Assembly (NCBI GenBank): GCA_963795485.1
Contig: CAWCIL010000039.1
Coordinates: forward strand, 186,001 to 250,000
Direction: 5' to 3'
DNA from: AP-15 sp963795485
GTDB lineage: Bacteria > Pseudomonadota > Alphaproteobacteria > ATCC43930 > CGMCC-115725
Length of the DNA stretch: 64,000 nt
The position numbers and the translations under genes are program-made. Below, one piece after another: positions 58,055 to 64,000 of this stretch (positions within the stretch are counted from its first letter, which is position 1; every line of letters starts with the position of its first letter). Under the pieces are notes generated by a model. It saw only the letters and a list, made by a program, of their open reading frames with translations. It had not been told where the DNA came from and made no database searches.

Positions 58055-59584
58055 ATGAGCAAATCTTTCAACGCATGGCTGACCATATTTTCGAGCGTCC
58101 TTCTGCTGCTGGCGCTCCCGGCCGCCATACAACCCGCGCGCTCGCCGCCGGCGGAAACTCGGTGCTCACCTATCACGGCAGCCCCGAGCGCAGCGGCAAT
58201 TTTGTCGTTCCCGAGTCTGACCTGGCAGCGCGCGCGCTCCATCCGTCTCGATTCGAGCTTTCATCCCCGTTTCTCGGGCCACCTCTACGCCCAGCCGCTC
58301 TATTGGCAGCCGCCCGGAGCGGTTTCCGGGGAACTGATCGTCGCCACCGAAAACGACACGGTGCTGGCGATCGACGCACAGACCGGGAGCACGGTCTGGT
58401 CGCGCGCGCTCGGCCGCCCGGTGCCGCTCTCGACCCAGCCCTGCGGCAATATCGACCCGCTCGGGATCACCGGCACCCCGATCATCGATCGACAATCCCA
58501 GGCGGTCTATCTCGACGCGATGGTCGCCGAGGCGTCGGGGCCGCATCACCTGATCTTCGCCCTGTCGCTGAAAGACGGCGCGCCGCTGCCGGGCTGGCCG
58601 GTCGATGTCGCAGCGGCATTGGCGGCGCATGGGCGGCATTTCAACGCCGCCGATCAGAATGAGCGCGGCGCGCTCGCGATCCTCGACGGCCGGGTCTATG
58701 TGCCCTATGGCGGCCATTTCGGCGATTGCGGCGACTACCGCGGCTGGGTGGTCGGGGTGGCGCTCAACAATCCCGGCGACGTCATCAGCTGGAGCACGCG
58801 CGGGCGCGGCGGCGGGATCTGGGCGCCGGGAGGGATCGCCAGCGACGGGCGGTCGCTCTTCGTCGCCACCGGCAACACCTTCGGCGCCCGGCAATGGAGC
58901 GACGGCGAGGCGGTGTTTCGCCTGGCCCCCGACCTCGCCCATAACGACCGGCCGCAGGATTACTTCGCACCGTCCGACTGGCGCTCCCTCGATTCGGAAG
59001 ACGCTGATCTCGGCGGCACCAACCCGCTGCCGTTGACCCTGCCGGCCGCCAATGGTTCGCCGGCGCAAGCGCTGGTGCTGGCGCTCGGCAAGGATGCGCG
59101 CGCCTATCTGCTCGATCGCAACGATCTCGGAGGCATCGGCGGCAGCCTCGTCGCCGAGACGGTCTCGGCCGAGCCGATCCGCACCGCGGCGTCCGCCTAC
59201 CCGGCCGCGGACGGCGTCTTTGTCGCGTTCCAGGGGCCGGGCGCACATTGCCCGGCACCGGGCCGCGGCGACGCGCTGACCGTGTTGAAGATCCGCGCCG
59301 GATCGCCCCCCGCTCTCGCCACCGCGTGGTGCGCCGCATTCAGCGGCCGCGGCTCGCCGGTCGTCACCACCACCGACGGGCGCGCCAACCCGATCGTCTG
59401 GGTCGTCGGCGCCGAGGGCGACGATCGGCTGCACGGCTATCGCGGCGACACCGGCAAGACGCTGTTCGACGGCGGCGGCCCCGGCGACACAATGACCGGC
59501 CTCCACCATTTCCAGGACCTGCTGCCGGCCGGCGGCCGGCTCTATGTCGGCGCCGACAACCGCCTCTACGCCTTCTCGTACTGA
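58055..59584 (+). CDS. Exported PQQ-like beta-propeller protein (apparent frameshifts near the N-terminus)
   Basis: About 510 aa. Signal peptide (TIFSSVLLLLALPAA), then LTYHGSPERSGNFVVP, which is in another frame between about 58135 and 58215. Propeller blades follow: AQPLYWQPPGAVSGELIVAT with AIDAQTGSTVWSRALG, FALSLKDG, and KDARAYLLDRNDLGG. The repeats A-x-D-x-x-T-G-x-x-x-W match PQQ-type propellers, but no haem site or clear PQQ ligands show. Predicted periplasmic or cell-surface. The start ATG at 58055 precedes the signal peptide directly. Confidence 0.8.
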   Translation: MSKSFNAWLTIFSSVLLLLALPAAIQPARSPPAETRCSPITAAPSAAAILSFPSLTWQRARSIRLDSSFHPRFSGHLYAQPLYWQPPGAVSGELIVATENDTVLAIDAQTGSTVWSRALGRPVPLSTQPCGNIDPLGITGTPIIDRQSQAVYLDAMVAEASGPHHLIFALSLKDGAPLPGWPVDVAAALAAHGRHFNAADQNERGALAILDGRVYVPYGGHFGDCGDYRGWVVGVALNNPGDVISWSTRGRGGGIWAPGGIASDGRSLFVATGNTFGARQWSDGEAVFRLAPDLAHNDRPQDYFAPSDWRSLDSEDADLGGTNPLPLTLPAANGSPAQALVLALGKDARAYLLDRNDLGGIGGSLVAETVSAEPIRTAASAYPAADGVFVAFQGPGAHCPAPGRGDALTVLKIRAGSPPALATAWCAAFSGRGSPVVTTTDGRANPIVWVVGAEGDDRLHGYRGDTGKTLFDGGGPGDTMTGLHHFQDLLPAGGRLYVGADNRLYAFSY

Positions 59585-59780
59585 CCGCGCGGGCCGGGCT
59601 TCTGCCCCCTGTTCCTCCTGTTTTATCTGATCGAGATCAGGCACCGCCAACTCCGTAAACGACAATCCCGTACCCGCTCACGGATGCCGATACCGTGAAG
59701 GTACTATGCGACTATGGCAATTGCGTGATTGTCGATCAGTAAAAAAACAATAATGTCTTGCACCAAACCATCCGCGTGCC

Positions 59781-59957
59781 AAGTGGCTCAGCTACCGCGA
59801 GCACAGCACTATCGAACGCCCATTGACCGAGGAGGAAGTCAGCCAATTTCAGGCAACCGCCCGACGCCTCGCCGCGATCCTGTTGCTCGGCCACAACTCG
59901 ATCCGAGCGATCGCGCATGCGCCGCTGCCCATCGGCCGCTCAATGGGCCGGGCGTAA
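59781..59957 (+). pseudogene. Remnant of a type ISP restriction-modification enzyme (3' end)
   Basis: From the AAG at 59781 the frame reads KWLSYREHSTIERPLTEEEV, then SQFQATARRLAAILLL. This closely follows the end of type ISP (single-polypeptide) restriction-modification proteins (KWLSYREH...L..EEV..F...ARRIAAILLL). Only about 58 residues remain; the 1000 or more upstream residues are absent, as is any methylase motif nearby. The assignment is from pattern memory. Confidence 0.6.
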
Positions 59958-60090
59958 GTCGTTCTCCTTCGAGGCCGTTTCGGTCGGCTTCCGCCTGAGT
60001 AGGTGCCGCAACGCTCGGACCGAAGCCGAGGGACACCTTGACGGCCTGAACCCGCCTGATGTCGGTCTCAGAAATATCCAGCCGGCTCGC

Positions 60091-61615
60091 TCACGGGGCG
60101 GGGGCGAGGTCGAAGAGACGGTGCAGCCGGTCGGAGAACCAGCCGGCGACGCGATTGGCCGGCACCGATTTGTCGATCTCCGGCGAGGCGATCAGCTGGC
60201 CGGCAGCCTGACGCCGAGCCAATGCCCGGCACAGCTCCTGGGCGACCGGCGGCCGCGCCTCCAGGACCGGCGCCAGATCGTCCTTCGCCAACTCATAGAC
60301 CACGCTCGGCGCCAGAGCGGAGATCCTGGCCGTGGCAGCGGCCCCGGTCAAGAGCCCGATCTCGCCGAAATGGTCGCCCGGGCCGAGGCGCATCATCTCG
60401 ATCTCGCCCTCGGAGGAGACATGGGTCAGCGACAAGACGCCGGCCCCGATCATGAACAGCGCATTCAACACCGTTCCCGGGCTCGACCAGGGTCTCGCCA
60501 TGCTCATAGTGCTTTTGCCGGAGCTTCGCCGCCAACGAGCGCCGCTCGTCCGCGGTCAGCCCGGCAAAGATCTCGATCAGGCCGAGCGCCCGTTCCGCGT
60601 CGGTCGGCGCCCTCGTCCCGACAGCGGCGGGGGGCGCCCAATAGGGCTGGCTTTGGATCGAGGCCAGCTCGATGCCGGCCGCCGCCAGATGCCGGGACAT
60701 CAGGTCGAACAACTCGTTTTGCGCGCGGGCGGATTGGCCCAGATCCTCGACGAAAACGGTGATCTCGTATTCGGTGGTGGTCGCGGTGATCGACTTGACC
60801 GTGATCGAGGGCGCCGGCGTCGCCAGGATCAGCCGCGAGTTCAGGATCGCGTGCTCGAGGATTTCGGCGCCGGCAGCAGGCGAGGTCCGGGCGTCGAGCT
60901 GGATCGTCACGGTGATCCCGTGGATCCCGGAGGGCGAGCTGGAGTTGACGATCTTAGCCTTGGCGATGGCGCTGTTCGGTACGATCGCCAGATCGCGCTT
61001 GGCGGTGAGCACCAAGGTCGCCCGCCAGTTCATCTCGATGACTCGGCCGTCGGTCGCGCCGTCGATGCTGATCCAGTCGCCGGGCCGATAGGGGCGGCTG
61101 AAATTCAAGACGATCCCGGAAAAGACGTCGCTCAGCGTGCTCTGCAAGGCCAGCCCGAGGATGATCGCGATCGCCCCCGAGGTCGCCAGCAAACCCTTGA
61201 TCGGCAGGTCGAAGACGTAAGCGATGATGGCGAAAAGGGCGGCGAGATAGACGAGGCCGGCGAGCAGGTCCTGGACCAGCTTGCCCTCGCGCGGCCGATG
61301 CTCGGTGACGACGAAGGTGCGCAGCAGCCCGACCAGGAACCAGGCCGACCACAGCCACCACGCGATCTTCAAGGCGCCGTGGACCACGTCGCGGAACGGC
61401 CCGCCGGTCATCCGCAACGGCTGGTACGGAACGACCCCGGCGCGCAGCAGGACGAGGGTCAGCACGAAGAGGAAGATGACCCGCACGATCGCCCGGCGCA
61501 GCGGGTGACGGCGAAACGCCAGATGCGTCACCAACCCGGCCAGGGCGAACAGAATGAGGGCGGCGACCAGCGGGTCGTGGGCGGCCTGCATCGTCCAAGT
61601 TGGGATGTTCATCAT
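60091..61615 (-). CDS. MscS-family channel with C-terminal cyclic-nucleotide-binding domain (one apparent frameshift)
   Basis: About 508 aa. At least three to five membrane helices lead to the MscS pore-lining and vestibule region (GAIAIILGLALQSTLSDVFS, then GDWISIDGATDGRVIEMNWR and PNSAIAKAKIVN). A C-terminal cNMP fold follows: after a frame move near 60475, FMIGAGVLSLTHV and PGDHFGEIGLLTG. This is the bCNG layout. The phosphate-cassette Arg after GEIGLLTGAA is not there (A in place of R), so nucleotide binding is uncertain. It may release solutes on osmotic downshock. Confidence 0.85.
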
Positions 61616-61700
61616 CTGGCCGCGCCTGCGCTCATCGGTCGGCTGCGGCGGAGCTTAGGCCGAAGCCGGAGCCGCGACCACCCCGGCGACGCTGCGGCGC

Positions 61701-62210
61701 CTAGCGGCTCTGCCGCGCGGCGCTCAGCACCCGGCCGCATTGCGGCGACAGCGACGCGGCGTTGGCCCGCAGGCAGGCGATCGCCCGGCCGCCGCCCAAT
61801 GGCACGCCTTGGCACAGCGCGCGGTAGTCGCCGGCGCAGTATTGGCGCAGCACCATGATTTGCTCGCGCGGCGACATCGGCGGTGCGGCCGCGGGAGCGG
61901 GTGCCGAGGGTGCCGAGGCCGCCCTGCCGGGTGCGGTCGCGGCAGGTGCGGGCGCGGCCGCGCTGATCGCCCTGACCGCCTGCTGACAGGCCGGCGCCAG
62001 ATTGGCCATGTTCCGCTGCAGACAGTCGAACGACGCTTTGCCGCCGGCCGGCACGTTGGTGCACAGCCGCTGGTAATCAGCAGGGCAGGCCTGGCGGATC
62101 GCGTCGCGCTGCGCCTGCGTCGCCTGCTGCGCCGCAGCCGGCATGGCGAATGCCAGCAGCATTGCCAACAGCGGCACGACGCGCCGCATGGCTCGCTCGA
62201 AAAATCGCAT
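61701..62210 (-). CDS. Exported protein with two Cys-rich GLG1-like repeats
   Basis: About 163-170 aa, intact. Signal peptide RVVPLLAMLLAFAMPAAA (start at M1 or M8). Each repeat contains C-x-x-D-Y-x-x-L-C, then V-P-x-GG, then C-L-x-x-N, and a final C: one at about residues 40-75, the other at about 125-160, with an Ala/Pro linker between. The pattern resembles the Cys-rich Golgi/GLG1 repeat family found in proteobacterial secreted proteins. Function unknown. Confidence 0.7.
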   Translation of the reverse strand: MRFFERAMRRVVPLLAMLLAFAMPAAAQQATQAQRDAIRQACPADYQRLCTNVPAGGKASFDCLQRNMANLAPACQQAVRAISAAAPAPAATAPGRAASAPSAPAPAAAPPMSPREQIMVLRQYCAGDYRALCQGVPLGGGRAIACLRANAASLSPQCGRVLSAARQSR

Positions 62211-62305
62211 ACTGATCGTCCCCCCAGAAATCCTGACGTCCTCATATCTTCATAGCGTCGCGCCGCAGCCTCGGCTATAGGCCGGTATCGTCGAGGGGCG
62301 GGTCG

Positions 62306-62896
62306 ATGCGCGACGGCAACAGCAGCACCGAGGCCCGCGGCCGTTACGACAGCGTGGCGCGGGCGACGCATTGGCTGCTTGCGGCACTCGCGGTTAACGT
62401 CGTCACCTTCGGCTGGGCGAGCGAGGCCGCGGCGCGCAACACGCCGGCGCGCGAGCACCTGCTGCTGCTGCACCGCTCGCTCGGCCTGGTCGTTCTCGCC
62501 CTGGTGCTGTTCCGCATCCTGTGGCGCCTGCGGCATCCTGCCCCGCCGCTGCCGCCCGGCCTCGGACGGGGCATAGCGGCCCTCGCCCATCTGACCCAAT
62601 TCGGGCTCGTTCTCGCGTTTATCGCGATGCCGCTCGCCGGCTACGCCAACGCCGCGGCCGAGGGCCATGCCGTGAGCCTCTTCGGTGTCGTCTCGATCCC
62701 ACCGCTGTTGCCGGCGAACCCGCGCCTGTCGCAGCTGGCGATCGCGGTGCATCTGGTTGGCCAATATCTCGTTTATTTCCTCGTCGCCCTGCACGTCGCC
62801 GGCGCCCTCCATCACGGCCTTCTGCGGCGCGACGGAGTGCTCGATCGCATGCTGCCCCGCCGGTCCCGTCCCGTCGCGAAAATCCCGTCAAGGTGA
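62306..62896 (+). CDS. Cytochrome b561
   Basis: 196 aa, intact. Four membrane helices; haem-ligand candidates are H22 in VARATHWLLAALAVN, H51/H52-area in LLLLHRSLGLVVLALVL, and His in QLAIAVHLVGQYLVYFLVAL and LHVAGALHHGLLRRDGVL. Carries electrons from quinol or another donor across or within the inner membrane. Divergent from the Cys-repeat gene. Confidence 0.88.
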   Translation: MRDGNSSTEARGRYDSVARATHWLLAALAVNVVTFGWASEAAARNTPAREHLLLLHRSLGLVVLALVLFRILWRLRHPAPPLPPGLGRGIAALAHLTQFGLVLAFIAMPLAGYANAAAEGHAVSLFGVVSIPPLLPANPRLSQLAIAVHLVGQYLVYFLVALHVAGALHHGLLRRDGVLDRMLPRRSRPVAKIPSR

Positions 62897-63024
62897 TGCG
62901 CCGGCGCTGCCCGCCTGCGCGGATTCCGGGTGAGGGGCGAGGCGCCTCGCGCTTTCCGTCCCACCTTGCCCTCCCGGCAAGCGGGAAAGGGTTATGAGGC
63001 GTGTGGGGGAGTAATGGAGGACCG

Positions 63025-63876
63025 TCACTCGATCGGGAATTGGGTGGCGATGATGCAGTTTTCGAGGATGCCGCGGCCGCGGTCGGGCGGGTTGCGCTCG
63101 CGCACAAAGCGGGCATGCACCGCGGTCATCGCCTCGGCGTCGATGCCGGGCTCGGTCGCCACGTATTGCACGAGGTTGTCGCGAAAGCCGCGCCGGGTCA
63201 CGTAGATCGGCCCGAGACCGCGGCTGCGGGCGACCGCGTCGAGCGCATCCGACATCGGCCGCACCGCGTCGTTGACCGAGAAATCGGCCCAGTTGTTGGC
63301 GAGACACCCGCCCGGGGCCAGCGCGTCGAGGCAGCGCATCCAGAACAGCTCGTTGGTTTCGGCCGGCCCGGACGAGTTGTAGAGGTCAACGAGGACGACA
63401 TCGAACCGGGCCTTGGTCGCGGCGACGAATTGCTGGGCCGCCTCGATGGTCACCGGCTGGGCGAGATAGAACCAGCGGCGGGCGATGACGGCGACGGTCT
63501 CGTCGGCGTCAACCAAAGTCGGCGCGCAATCCGGCAGATAGGCGCGCATAAAGCGCCACATCGCCGCCCCGCCGACCCCGAGCAGCAGGGCGGTGACCGC
63601 CTGCCGGCACATCGCGAAGGCCAATGACATCAGCCGCTCGTAATGGAAGACGAGGCGCGCCGGGTAGAGCATGTCCATGCTCGACTGCTCGGTCACCTGG
63701 ATGCTGCTGCCGAACGAGCCCAAGGTGCGGAAATGGCGCTGGCCGCGATCGAAATCGACGACGAAGATCGGCGAGCCGAAAGTCGGCGCGCGCCGTAACA
63801 GGCGCACCCGCGAAGTGCTGCCGAAATAGTCGAGCACGAGCCGCCGCTGCCGCTCTTCGCCGAACTCGGTGATCAT
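63025..63876 (-). CDS. Spermidine synthase-like SAM-fold protein (start uncertain)
   Basis: About 283 aa. It begins MITEFGEERQRRLVLDYFGS (ATG at 63876; an ATG at 63936 is possible). The Rossmann part is ALLLGVGGAAMWRFMRAYLP, TLVDADETVAVIARRW with the acidic DADE, and FDVVLVDLYNSSGPAETNEL. This is the SpeE-like fold, but the aminopropyl-transfer GGxxG-type and Asp-Asp residues are not clear, so it may act on something else or bind a nucleotide only. It is convergent with the cytochrome gene and intact. The window edge leaves a small chance of a longer N-terminus. Confidence 0.75.
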   Translation of the reverse strand: MITEFGEERQRRLVLDYFGSTSRVRLLRRAPTFGSPIFVVDFDRGQRHFRTLGSFGSSIQVTEQSSMDMLYPARLVFHYERLMSLAFAMCRQAVTALLLGVGGAAMWRFMRAYLPDCAPTLVDADETVAVIARRWFYLAQPVTIEAAQQFVAATKARFDVVLVDLYNSSGPAETNELFWMRCLDALAPGGCLANNWADFSVNDAVRPMSDALDAVARSRGLGPIYVTRRGFRDNLVQYVATEPGIDAEAMTAVHARFVRERNPPDRGRGILENCIIATQFPIE

Positions 63877-64000
63877 CTGCGGCCGGCCGGCCGGCCGGCG
63901 CCAGGACCGGTGAGCGAGCCCCGTCCCGCCCCGCATTCGGGCAAAGCATCGCGACAGCCCGCCGCAACCGCCGCCGAACCACAGAGCGCCGAACCACCCG

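Noticed and set aside
57354..58058. A 234-codon + frame running through the tRNA-Sec
   Set aside because: It overlaps the tRNA and the opposite DUF4189 gene and has no recognisable protein content.
3295..61000. Nearly all apparent single-base insertions can be placed exactly between codons
   Set aside because: Any extra base can be assigned to a codon boundary if one residue at the join is allowed to vary, so this is partly an artefact of parsing by eye. Alignment to relatives is needed before it means anything.
2400..61000. Programmed frameshifting or an altered code to explain the broken genes
   Set aside because: No shared slippery motif or structure surrounds the sites; both strands and all gene types are hit, and some genes are intact. 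Sequence error is simpler.
22986..61615. A cyclase-to-channel signalling circuit between the CHASE2 cyclase and the MscS-cNMP channel
   Set aside because: The genes are 35 kb apart and the channel's binding domain lacks the usual Arg; there is no sequence link.
1..64000. CRISPR arrays, insertion sequences, integrases, rRNA genes
   Set aside because: No regular repeats with spacers, no transposase or integrase motifs and no rRNA sequence were recognised on reading both strands.

Overview
The window is GC-rich, gene-dense bacterial chromosome and reads as Alphaproteobacteria. The best placement I can make is a Rhodospirillales-like environmental lineage. Two gene-order blocks support this: D-Ala-D-Ala carboxypeptidase-tmk-holB-metG-tatD-MBL hydrolase at the left end, and serS-pcm-LysM/M23 lipoprotein-DUF815 ATPase-yajC-secD-secF-Mth938-like in the middle. 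No plasmid, phage, CRISPR or rRNA signal was seen. The single RNA gene I can support is a selenocysteine tRNA at 57356-57447.

Layout. 1-6.2 kb: cell wall, dTTP synthesis, clamp loader, Met-tRNA synthetase, TatD and an MBL hydrolase, all on +. 6.2-10.3 kb: a PEP-CTERM surface protein, a decayed nucleotidyltransferase-like gene, a PCMT-like methyltransferase, a GNAT and mazG. 10.4-21.8 kb: a minus-strand LLM oxidoreductase-dienelactone hydrolase-patatin operon, a GMC oxidoreductase, DUF805, MaoC, a metallophosphoesterase, a GT2-GtrA glycosyltransferase, an enoyl-CoA hydratase homologue and a CoA transferase. 21.8-26.2 kb: a scar holding two truncated genes, then a coupled FecR-CHASE2/cyclase-outer-membrane-protein operon. 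26.2-35.7 kb: a Phd-PIN toxin-antitoxin pair and acyl-CoA metabolism (two adjacent acyl-CoA dehydrogenases, an NDP-forming acyl-CoA synthetase, a second LLM enzyme, a second enoyl-CoA hydratase homologue). 35.7-47 kb: squalene/phytoene-synthase family protein, Fe superoxide dismutase, small exported proteins, the Sec accessory operon, DUF815, murein hydrolase activator, pcm, serS. 47-52.4 kb: acyl-CoA ligase, HigBA, gltX, gltA. 52.5-57.3 kb: what looks like a ring-cleavage catabolic set (LigB-type dioxygenase, Asp/Glu-racemase-fold protein, HD protein, ACMSD-like amidohydrolase). 57.3-64 kb: selC, DUF4189, a PQQ-type beta-propeller, a restriction-modification remnant, an MscS channel with a cyclic-nucleotide-binding domain, a Cys-repeat protein, cytochrome b561 and a spermidine-synthase-fold protein.

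Data quality matters for every reader of this annotation. About half of the genes, including single-copy essential ones (holB, metG, serS, gltX, gltA), are split by one-base frameshifts, mostly apparent insertions and mostly outside long homopolymers. Essential genes cannot all be dead, so I treat these as likely sequence errors and give each gene its full homology-based span. True pseudogene calls are limited to genes that also lack large parts: 7.7-8.0 kb, 21.8-22.1 kb and 59.8 kb.

The most interesting biology is the FecR-CHASE2-cyclase-barrel operon, the tRNA-Sec, the 52.5-57.3 kb catabolic set with its cysteine-free racemase-fold member, and several enzyme homologues that lack canonical catalytic or ligand residues.
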